Source: Streptomyces sp. MMG1533 (GTDB taxonomy: Bacteria > Actinomycetota > Actinomycetes > Streptomycetales > Streptomycetaceae). Taken from it: a stretch of 64,000 nucleotides of DNA. Below are positions 57,593 through 64,000 of the stretch, piece by piece. The stretch is taken from assembly GCF_001279775.1 (NCBI RefSeq), contig NZ_LGDG01000178.1:1-64000 (forward strand). The letters run 5' to 3'. Numbering within the stretch: the stretch's first letter is position 1; each line of letters starts with the position of its first letter. The notes under the pieces were generated by a model. The model was not told where the DNA came from, did not search any database, and saw nothing but the letters and a program-made list of their open reading frames with translations. Position numbers and translations under genes: made by a program.

Positions 57593-58750
57593 GTGAACAG
57601 GACGAACGGCAGGACGAACGGCAGGACGTACGGCAGTGGGTCAGCCAGTGGGTCCGGCGGTGCCAATCTGCTCGCGCTGCGCAGCCACAACGCCGCGCTG
57701 GTGCTCGACCTGCTGCGCACTGCGGGCTCGGACGGCATCAGCCGCCTCGAACTCGCCGAGCGGACCGGCCTGACCCCCCAGGCCGTCAGCAAGATCACCG
57801 CCCGGCTCCGGGAGGAGGGGCTGGCGGCGGAGGCCGGGCAGCGCGCGTCGACGGGCGGCAAGCCGCGCACGGTGCTGCGGCTGGTGCCGGGGGCCGGACA
57901 CGCGATCGGAGTCCATCTGGACCGCGACGAACTGCGTGCGGTCCTTGTCGACCTGATCGGGACCGTGGTCGGCGAACGCCGGGCCACGCTGGACCTGGGC
58001 GCGCGTGCGGAGGTCGTGGTGGGGGCGGTGGCGCGAGAGGCCGAGTGCTTGGTGGCGGAGAGACTCGAAGCCTCTGGCACACCGCTCGCCCACGCCACCT
58101 CCCTCCTCGGCCTCGGCGTCGCCCTCCCCGGCCCTCTCGACCACGCCCGAGGCGTGCTGCACCGGGTCACCGGGTTTCCCGAGTGGGACGGGTTTCCGCT
58201 GAGGTCCGCGCTGGTACAGCGGCTCGGGGTGCCCGTCGTCGTCGACAAGGACACCAACGCGGCGGCGCTCGGGCTGGCCGTGGCGGGACACGGCGGCGGG
58301 GGTGGGTCCTTCGCCTATCTCCACCTCAGTACGGGGCTCGGCGCCGGACTCGTGATCGGCGGGGCCGTCCACCGGGGGGCGCGGACCGGCGCGGGGGAGT
58401 TCGGCCACCAGGTTCTCCAACTGGACGGGCCGCGCTGCGAGTGCGGGAACCGGGGCTGCATCGAGACCCTGTGCCTGGGCGCGGTGGCACGCGGCGAGAT
58501 CGCGGAGGCGGCGCGGGTACTGGGCGAGGGCGCCGCGAACCTCGTCGCACTGCTGGACATCGACCTCGTCCTGCTCGGCGGCCGTACGGTCACCGCGACC
58601 CCGGATGCCTTCGTACGAGGGGTCGCGATCGTTCTCGACGCCCGCGCCCGGGGTGTGATGCCGGTGCCGGTGCGGATCGCCCCCGGCGGGGTCGCGGAAG
58701 GCGCGGCCCAGCTGCTGCTGGCGCCGCTGTTCGGGCGGGGCGACGGGTGA
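57593..58750 (+). CDS. ROK-family transcriptional regulator
   Basis: A 385-aa regulator. The MarR-like winged helix lies at about residues 35-90 (LDLLRTAGSDGISRLELAER, TGLTPQAVSKITARLREEG). The ROK sugar-kinase-like domain has GVALPGPLDHARG, VVVDKDTNAAALGL (ATP/sugar Asp), LHLSTGLGAGLVIGG and the zinc motif CECGNRGCIET. The N-terminal 25 residues are a repetitive NGRTNGRT segment. It likely senses a sugar and represses the divergent Gfo/Idh-UPF0303 operon and itself. GTG 57593, apparently leaderless. Confidence 0.9.
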   Translation: MNRTNGRTNGRTYGSGSASGSGGANLLALRSHNAALVLDLLRTAGSDGISRLELAERTGLTPQAVSKITARLREEGLAAEAGQRASTGGKPRTVLRLVPGAGHAIGVHLDRDELRAVLVDLIGTVVGERRATLDLGARAEVVVGAVAREAECLVAERLEASGTPLAHATSLLGLGVALPGPLDHARGVLHRVTGFPEWDGFPLRSALVQRLGVPVVVDKDTNAAALGLAVAGHGGGGGSFAYLHLSTGLGAGLVIGGAVHRGARTGAGEFGHQVLQLDGPRCECGNRGCIETLCLGAVARGEIAEAARVLGEGAANLVALLDIDLVLLGGRTVTATPDAFVRGVAIVLDARARGVMPVPVRIAPGGVAEGAAQLLLAPLFGRGDG

Positions 58751-59192
58751 CGCAGGCCCGTTTGTGCGCGCGGGTCGGGTGTGACCGAGCGGGGCGGGTC
58801 GCGCAGCCGGGCGCTGACGAGGTGCGGCACCTCTTCGGGTCGGGAGCCGCCCCAACGGCACGACTGCACGACTGCACGCGGACTGCGTGGCGCGACTGAT
58901 GGCGGGTTGACCGCCCGCGGTTGGGCGAGGGCGGGCGCAGCTTGATGGGTACGGCAGCCCGCAGCCGCAGCCCGCAGCCGCAGCCGCAGCCGCAGCCCGC
59001 GTGGCGCGACTGCCCGCGGCTGGACGGCAGGCGACTTTCCGCGGTCTGTGCGGCTTGGCTGCCCGCAGGCTGCCTGCCCTGCTCGCCCGTCGCACGCACC
59101 CCCGCCAATCGGGCGGAATCCCGCCGCCATCGGTGCCCCGTCCGGCATGGCACCGTCGCCGCCCCACCCCCACCCGGCATGGTCATGTGTTC
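58751..59192. other. GC-rich intergenic region with CCGCAG repeats
   Basis: No gene is supported in about 440 bases. It includes a CCGCAGCCGCAG tandem array (58955-59000) and motifs resembling the element at 4641-4700 in reverse orientation (GACTGCCCGCGGCTG). It may hold the promoter of the LARTG surface protein. Confidence 0.5.
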
Positions 59193-59972
59193 ATGCGACT
59201 GCCCATGCTCATGCCCGTGCCCGCATCCGCATCCCTCTGCCTCGCAGCCGCCGCCTCCCTCGTGACCACACCGGCGCACGCCGACTCCTCCTGCGCCACC
59301 CCCGGTGACCGGGCCTTCCCGGTGACCACCCGGATCCACGGCGGCCCCGACTCCTACGAGGCCGGGGGCGGTTACGGCACCTGGTACCTGGACCTCACCA
59401 ACACCACCACCCGGACCTGCACGAACATCCACCCTGTGGTCGTCCTCGCCGACGACGAGCGGTCCCTCGAGCCCTCCCAGCCCCGCCTGGAGTTCTACGA
59501 CGGCACAGCGCAGGGCGGCACCCGCCCCCGCCCCGTCCGCCTAGAGCGCACCGACGCCGACGAACTCGTGGGCGTCTTCGCCGACGAGCAGGCCGGCTTC
59601 CCCGGCTTCACCGTCGGCCCCGGAAAGACCCTCACCGTGAAGGTCCGGCTCGCGGTCACCTCGGACGCGGTACCGAACGAGGTCACCGCCAACGCGGCCG
59701 TCGTGCAACGCCACGACGACGACGGCGACTGGATCGGCCAGTCCAACGACTACCGCTTCGGCATCGACACCGGACCGGCCCCGGAGCGCAGCCCGGCCTC
59801 CGAATCCACGGCACCCACCGCACCCACCCCCGACCGCTTCCCCTTCGCCGACGAAGCCGAGGAACTCGCCCGCACCGGCCGCCCCGGCTTCCCCGTGGTC
59901 GCCGCCCTCGTGGCCACGGCCCTGCTGCTCCTCACCGGCGGCGCCCTGGTGCTGGCCCGCAGACGCCGCTGA
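59193..59972 (+). CDS. LARTG-type sortase-anchored surface protein
   Basis: A 259-aa exported protein. The signal peptide [20 protein letters not shown] ends at TPAHA. The mature part is a beta-rich domain with two Cys (DSSCATPGD and [15 protein letters not shown]). A Pro/Thr/Ser linker is followed by the sorting signal LARTG (225-229), a hydrophobic helix ([20 protein letters not shown]) and an RRRR tail. It is a predicted substrate of the class E sortase. ATG 59193 was selected at the signal peptide; an upstream frame to 59001 looks non-coding. Binding partner unknown. Confidence 0.85.
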   Translation: MRLPMLMPVPASASLCLAAAASLVTTPAHADSSCATPGDRAFPVTTRIHGGPDSYEAGGGYGTWYLDLTNTTTRTCTNIHPVVVLADDERSLEPSQPRLEFYDGTAQGGTRPRPVRLERTDADELVGVFADEQAGFPGFTVGPGKTLTVKVRLAVTSDAVPNEVTANAAVVQRHDDDGDWIGQSNDYRFGIDTGPAPERSPASESTAPTAPTPDRFPFADEAEELARTGRPGFPVVAALVATALLLLTGGALVLARRRR

Positions 59973-60090
59973 ACCGGTCTTCCGCCTTCCCAGCAGAAAC
60001 TGGCCATTCCCCAAGATCCGGCCACTGTTTAGGCTGGGGCGCACCCAGCACCGCGTACATGCGGCATGCGTACGGCAGGAGATCCCGCAC

Positions 60091-60870
60091 ATGGCAGACC
60101 GCAGGCCCATCGAGTCGTGGCTCACCGACATGGACGGTGTGCTCATCCACGAGGGCGTACCGATCCCCGGCGCCGACGCCTTCCTCAAGAGGCTGCGCGA
60201 GTCCGGGAAGCCCTTCCTGGTCCTCACCAACAACTCGATCTACACCCCGCGCGACCTGCACGCCCGGCTGCGGCGCATGGGTCTGGACGTGCCGGTCGAA
60301 TCCATCTGGACCTCGGCCCTGGCCACCGCCCAGTTCCTGGACGACCAGCGGCCGGGCGGATCGGCGTACGTCATCGGCGAGGCGGGCCTGACCACCGCGC
60401 TGCACGACATCGGGTACATCCTCACCGACCACGAACCCGACTACGTCGTCCTCGGCGAGACCCGCACGTACTCCTTCGAGGCCATGACCAAGGCCGTACG
60501 GCTCATCGAGGCCGGCGCCCGCTTCATCGCCACCAACCCCGACGAGACCGGCCCCTCCACCGAGGGCCCCCTCCCCGCGACCGGTGCCGTCGCCGCGCTG
60601 ATCACCAAGGCGACCGGCAGGCAGCCGTACTTCGCGGGCAAGCCGAACCCTCTGATGATGCGGACCGGCCTCAACGCGATCGGCGCCCACTCCGAGACCA
60701 GCGCCATGATCGGCGACCGGATGGACACCGACGTGCTGGCCGGCATGGAGGCCGGAATGCAGACGTTCCTGGTGCTCACCGGCCTGACCCGGCCCGAGCA
60801 GGTCGAGAACTTCCCGTACCGGCCGTCGAAGGTCGTGGACTCGATCGCGGATCTCGTCGACCGGGTCTGA
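60091..60870 (+). CDS. HAD-IIA (NagD-type) phosphatase
   Basis: A 259-aa hydrolase. Motif I is [12 protein letters not shown] (nucleophile and acid Asp), motif [16 protein letters not shown], and the cap domain carries [20 protein letters not shown]. Motif III/IV is [15 protein letters not shown] then [18 protein letters not shown]. This is the NagD-like HAD-IIA subclass acting on phosphorylated sugars or nucleotides. ATG 60091 gives the family-typical length. Confidence 0.92.
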   Translation: MADRRPIESWLTDMDGVLIHEGVPIPGADAFLKRLRESGKPFLVLTNNSIYTPRDLHARLRRMGLDVPVESIWTSALATAQFLDDQRPGGSAYVIGEAGLTTALHDIGYILTDHEPDYVVLGETRTYSFEAMTKAVRLIEAGARFIATNPDETGPSTEGPLPATGAVAALITKATGRQPYFAGKPNPLMMRTGLNAIGAHSETSAMIGDRMDTDVLAGMEAGMQTFLVLTGLTRPEQVENFPYRPSKVVDSIADLVDRV

Positions 60871-60973
60871 AACCCCACCGGCCGGGAACATGACCCGTTC
60901 GGAGCAGTGCGGCCCCGCTGAGGATGCGGGGCCGCGGCCCGAGGGGGAGGCTCCAGGTATCTGGAGGTTCACG

Positions 60974-61534
60974 ATGCGTTCCATACGTCTCACTCTCTGT
61001 ACCGGCCTGATGCTCGGCACCGCCCTCACCCCCGCGGCGTACGCGGCGGACGGAGGGGGCATCGCGGTGACCCCCTCGTCCCCCGCCCCCGGTACCGACA
61101 TCGCGCTGCGGGTCTCCGGCTGCACGGCCGCGACCGCCACGGCCGTCTCCGCCGCCTTCGTCGCGGAGGCCCGGCTCACCGGCGCCGACGGCACGCTCAT
61201 CGGCGAGACCCGCATCCGCACCTCGCTCAGGGCGGGCTCGTACGACGTGAAGGTCACCTGCGGCGGCACCGACCGCACGGCCGCCCTGACCGTCGTGGAG
61301 AAGTCCTCGCAGTCCGGCCGGCCGACGCCTGAGCCCACCGCCCCGGCCTCCCCGGTCGCCCCCGTGCACGCGGGTGGCGGCGGCACCGCGCACCTCGCCG
61401 CCGTGAACACCGCCGAGGAGACCAGGCCCGCCGGCCCCGGTACCGGGCACGCCGTGATCGGGCTGATCCTCGCCGCGGCCGCCGCGGTGGCCGTCGTGCT
61501 CCGGAGTACCCGCCGGAGCCGCGGGACGGGCTGA
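60974..61534 (+). CDS. Exported membrane-anchored protein upstream of class F sortase
   Basis: A 186-aa protein. A signal peptide (SIRLTLCTGLMLGTALTPAA, cleaved near YAA) precedes an Ig-like beta domain with a Cys pair (SGCTAAT, VTCGGTD). A Pro/Ala linker and a C-terminal helix HAVIGLILAAAAAVAVVL with a basic tail follow. PAGPGTG sits where a sorting signal would be, but there is no clear LPxTG. It is typical of the genes that precede class F sortases in Streptomyces. ATG 60974 follows TGGAGG. It lies 6 bases before the sortase gene. Confidence 0.78.
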   Translation: MRSIRLTLCTGLMLGTALTPAAYAADGGGIAVTPSSPAPGTDIALRVSGCTAATATAVSAAFVAEARLTGADGTLIGETRIRTSLRAGSYDVKVTCGGTDRTAALTVVEKSSQSGRPTPEPTAPASPVAPVHAGGGGTAHLAAVNTAEETRPAGPGTGHAVIGLILAAAAAVAVVLRSTRRSRGTG

Positions 61535-61540
61535 CCCGCC

Positions 61541-62206
61541 ATGTCCGACCACGAACGTTCCTCCGGCTCCGGCCGTCTGCTGACCGGCGTGGCCTGGGCG
61601 GTGCTGCTGCTCGGGCTGTGGCTGTGGGGGCGCGAGGTGACCGACGTACGGCAAGGGATATCCGCGCCGACCACGGGTGACATGGCGGCGGTCGGGCGGC
61701 CGCCCGAGGTGGAGCTGCCGCCCGCACACCGGCCGCTCGGCGCGGCCGTGCCGCAGCGCGTCGACATCCCCTTCCTCGGGGTGCAGGCGCCGGTGGTGGC
61801 GCGGGGGCTCGACGGGGCGGGGGCGATCGAGCCGCCGCCGTTCGACCGGTCCGAGGTCGTGGGGTGGTACGCGGGCGGCGTCAAGCCGGGGGCGGCCGGG
61901 ACCGCGCTGATGGTGGGGCACGTCGACACCGAGACCCGGCCCGCCGTCTTCTACAAGCTCAGCTCCCTCAAGCCCGGCGAGACGGTCCGGGTGCTCCGCG
62001 ACGACGGCAAGCTCGCCGAGTTCACCGTGGACGACGTCCAGGTCGTCACCCGCGACGACTTCGACGCACAGCAGGCGTACGGTCCCCGCGAGTCCGGACG
62101 CGCCGAACTGCGGCTGATCACCTGCGGCGGCAGCTTCGACCGGGCGAGCCGCAGCTACACGGCCAACGTGATCGTCTCGGCGTACCTCACGGGCACGGGC
62201 CTCTAG
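61541..62206 (+). CDS. Class F sortase
   Basis: A 221-aa transpeptidase. An N-terminal anchor (LLTGVAWAVLLLGLWLWG) is followed by a sortase barrel with RVDIPFLGVQAPVVARGLDG and catalytic His in GTALMVGHVDTETRPAVFY near 126. The Cys lies in ELRLITCGGSFDRAS near 197, with the Arg shortly after in RSYTANVIV. Class F sortases are actinobacterial and their clients are poorly known. It is co-transcribed with the preceding exported protein, which is its likely partner or substrate. Confidence 0.9.
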   Translation: MSDHERSSGSGRLLTGVAWAVLLLGLWLWGREVTDVRQGISAPTTGDMAAVGRPPEVELPPAHRPLGAAVPQRVDIPFLGVQAPVVARGLDGAGAIEPPPFDRSEVVGWYAGGVKPGAAGTALMVGHVDTETRPAVFYKLSSLKPGETVRVLRDDGKLAEFTVDDVQVVTRDDFDAQQAYGPRESGRAELRLITCGGSFDRASRSYTANVIVSAYLTGTGL

Positions 62207-62747
62207 GAGTACCCGCGGCCTGGTCCCGACGTCCCCGCACCGCGGAGGAAGTCACCGTCGGCGCGGACCTGGAGGTGAACAGTGACGTCTTCCGGGCGGC
62301 ACCTGCCCGGTCGGCGACCCGCTCCCCCTGAAGCCGCCGACCGGGCTGGTCCTCAACCGCGCGCGCACGGGCTGCGGGAGTAGCCCGGCGCCGGCGCGGG
62401 AGGCTTGAGTGGCCGGGGGCTTGGGCCGTATGAGGAGACTCTAGAACGGATGAGCGCTGGGGCCCAGGGGTCGTCTGACGCCAAGTCCCGGCACGGTGGC
62501 TCTCCGTCATCCGCGCTGGTGATGCGAAGTCCGGCAGGGTGGTGAGCGGTTACTACGACGGTTCGTCGAAGGGCCTCTCCAACTCCCGGCGCACTTCGGT
62601 GTCGTCCGCGAGCCGCTCGTTGACCGCGCGCGTACCTCGACGACCGGTGCTGTAACAGCTCTCGGACAAGGCTCGGACGACCTCGTGGTCGACGCGACGG
62701 GTGTGTCAGGATTGAGACTTGGAACGGTGCACCCAAGGGGGAGTTGG
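62207..62747. other. Intergenic region with a possible gene remnant
   Basis: About 540 bases without a complete gene. On the minus strand 62553-62705 is open and reads EVVRALSESCYSTG then TRAVNERLADDTEVRRELER to a TAG stop. It has coding-like codon use but no start, suggesting a decayed 3' gene end. The rest holds the promoter region of the GH6 gene. Confidence 0.4.
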
Positions 62748-63773
62748 ATGTACGTCAGCAGGGGGGCTGGAACACGAGCTTCCGCGGCGGTGGTGCTGGG
62801 GGCGGCACTGCTGATCGCGGGGTGTTCCTCATCGGGAGACGGGGAGGACAAGGAGAACGACGGCGCCGGCGCCGGGATCACCCAACAGCCCAAGGCGACC
62901 GACCCGTTCTGGGTCAACCCGGACGGCAACGCGGCGGAGCAGGTGGCCGCCTACGAGAAGGCCGACAAGAAGTCGGACGCCGAGCAGATCCGCAAGATCG
63001 CCGAGCAGCCGACCGGTGAGTGGATCGGCGTGGAGAACCCGGAGCAGGAGGCACGCGGCTTCACCGAGGCCGCGGAGAAGGCCGACCGCACGGCCCTGTT
63101 GGTCCTCTACAACATCCCGCACCGCGACTGCGGCCAGTACTCGCAGGGAGGCGCCGCCGACGGCGACGCCTACCGGACCTGGATCGACGGCGTGGCCAAG
63201 GGCATCGGCGACCGCTCGACGACGGTGATCCTGGAGCCGGACGCCCTGCTGCACCTGGTCGACGGCTGCACGGGCGAGGAGTTCCACGAGGAGCGCTACG
63301 CCCTGCTCACCGAGGCCGTGGGCAAGCTCCAGGCCCTGAAGAACACCAAGGTCTACCTCGACGCGGGCAACGCCGGCTGGGGCCACCCCGACCAGATCTT
63401 CGAGCCCCTCCAGCGCGCGGGCATCGACCAGGCCGACGGCTTCTCCGTCAACGTCTCCAACTTCTACTCCACCAAGGACTCCATCGCCTACGGCAAGGAC
63501 CTCTCCTCGAAGGTGGGCGACAAGCCCTTCGTCATCGACACCAGCCGCAACGGCAACGGCCCCTACACGGGCGGCAACCCCGACGAACGCTGGTGCAACC
63601 CGCCGGGCCGGGCACTGGGGGAGACCCCGACGACCAAGACGGCGGACCCCTTGGTGGACGCGTACGTCTGGGTCAAGCGCCCGGGAGAGTCGGACGGCGA
63701 GTGCAAGGGCGGCCCGAAGGCGGGCGAGTGGTGGGCGGACTACGCACTGAAGCTGGCCAAGGCTTCCGGATAG
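62748..63773 (+). CDS. cslZ: Lipoprotein GH6 endoglucanase, CslZ-like
   Basis: A 341-aa exported enzyme. The lipoprotein signal ends in lipobox LIAGC, followed by a Ser/Gly/Asp linker. The GH6 catalytic domain has ALLVLYNIPHRDCGQYSQGG, VILEPDALLHLVDGC (catalytic Asp region), VYLDAGNAGWGHPDQIFEPL, and NGNGPYTGGNPDERWCNPPG and WVKRPGESDGEC near the end. Two disulfide pairs are likely, as in GH6. Opposite a GlxA-like 3' end, it matches the cslA-glxA-cslZ locus for a cellulose-like tip glycan. The symbol rests on this context. ATG 62748. Confidence 0.85.
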   Translation: MYVSRGAGTRASAAVVLGAALLIAGCSSSGDGEDKENDGAGAGITQQPKATDPFWVNPDGNAAEQVAAYEKADKKSDAEQIRKIAEQPTGEWIGVENPEQEARGFTEAAEKADRTALLVLYNIPHRDCGQYSQGGAADGDAYRTWIDGVAKGIGDRSTTVILEPDALLHLVDGCTGEEFHEERYALLTEAVGKLQALKNTKVYLDAGNAGWGHPDQIFEPLQRAGIDQADGFSVNVSNFYSTKDSIAYGKDLSSKVGDKPFVIDTSRNGNGPYTGGNPDERWCNPPGRALGETPTTKTADPLVDAYVWVKRPGESDGECKGGPKAGEWWADYALKLAKASG

Positions 63774-63789
63774 TCCCCGCTACGTGACT

Positions 63790-63820
63790 GGGGGCGCCCT
63801 CCGTGACGGAGGGCGCCCCC
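63790..63820. terminator. Bidirectional terminator between cslZ-like and glxA-like genes
   Basis: Perfect 14-base arms GGGGGCGCCCTCCG (63790-63803) and CGGAGGGCGCCCCC (63807-63820) enclose a 3-base TGA loop between converging genes, 16 bases after the GH6 stop. Confidence 0.88.
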
Positions 63821-63847
63821 AAGTGCGTTGTGCCGCTGGGCCACCTG

Positions 63848-64000
63848 CTAGGGCACCTTCACCCACTGCGCCTTGCTCGGCGTCCCCTGGTCGTCGTTCA
63901 CGAACACCATGTACCACCCCGACTGAACAAGGTTCCTGCTCTTCGGCACGGTCACCGTGATCTTGTTCCCGGACACCTTGTAGTCCAGCGCGATGGACCG
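63848..64000 (-). CDS. glxA: 3' end of GlxA-like radical copper oxidase (partial)
   Basis: Fifty codons to a TAG stop at 63848, running off the right edge. The end reads VQSGWYMVFVNDDQGTPSKA then QWVKVP, the pattern of the C-terminal DUF1929 (galactose-oxidase-like, Ig-type) domain of Streptomyces GlxA. In that domain an active-site copper ligand His would lie just upstream of the visible part. GlxA acts with CslA on a cellulose-like polymer at hyphal tips. Assignment depends on the short C-terminus and the neighbouring GH6 gene. Confidence 0.6.
   Translation of the reverse strand, partial: RSIALDYKVSGNKITVTVPKSRNLVQSGWYMVFVNDDQGTPSKAQWVKVP

Overview
This is a high-GC actinobacterial chromosome segment, almost certainly Streptomyces. 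The evidence is strong G/C bias at third codon positions, frequent GTG starts, and XRE-DUF5753/DUF397/DUF6879 regulator clusters. Sortases of class E and class F occur with LAxTG-type substrates, and the widespread Streptomyces intergenic element containing GCGCAGTTCCCCGCGCCCCT is present. The right edge holds a CslZ/GlxA-like pair. No rRNA, tRNA or CRISPR array is visible.

Layout. (1) 0-15.6 kb, mostly ordinary chromosome: GDSL esterase, DUF445 protein, MFS transporter, a Tat-exported alginate-lyase-like protein with an LAATG sorting signal, VOC protein, barstar-like protein, Hsp20, DUF2267 protein, a GNAT remnant, GT2 glycosyltransferase, ankyrin protein, a divergent HxlR/NmrA-type pair, a lipoprotein and a flavin monooxygenase. 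(2) 15.7-24.1 kb, accessory: small unknown proteins, two WhiJ-type clusters (DUF6879 + XRE-DUF5753, and XRE-DUF5753 + DUF397 + HATPase), a decayed VOC gene, an ArsR-like regulator and a frameshifted IS110 transposase. (3) 24.2-47.9 kb, a dense defence island. (4) 48.1-64 kb, ordinary chromosome: SEC-C protein, GH30 glycosidase, class E sortase, DUF6412-YidC pair, FAH-family hydrolase, F420-type oxidoreductase, UPF0303-Gfo/Idh operon opposite a ROK regulator, an LARTG surface protein, HAD-IIA phosphatase, an exported protein with class F sortase, GH6 endoglucanase, and the 3' end of a GlxA-like copper oxidase.

The defence island has three transcription units. The leftward unit A (36003 to 24220) is GHKL ATPase-SF2 helicase fusion > UvrD-like helicase > DrmA > DrmB, every junction a 4-base overlap. 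The rightward unit B (36563 to 40559) is HTH-GHKL ATPase > unknown 330-aa protein > DUF6339-like protein, again with ATGA overlaps. The leftward unit C (47921 to 40575) is MORC/MutL-like GHKL ATPase > Z1 helicase > Vsr endonuclease > a cytosine-methyltransferase homologue lacking the catalytic Pro-Cys motif > an intact cytosine methyltransferase with its own apparent leaderless promoter. A and B diverge from a 560-base AT-richer region carrying overlapping perfect inverted repeats of TTTGACA/TGTCAAA, a good candidate operator for the HTH-GHKL protein.

No DrmC-type phospholipase-D nuclease is seen, so this is not a standard DISARM locus. My inference is that it is a composite anti-phage or restriction system combining a DISARM-like DrmAB core with a MORC-Z1-Vsr-Dcm module. 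It has three separate GHKL ATPases and a methyltransferase pair in which one member looks dead.
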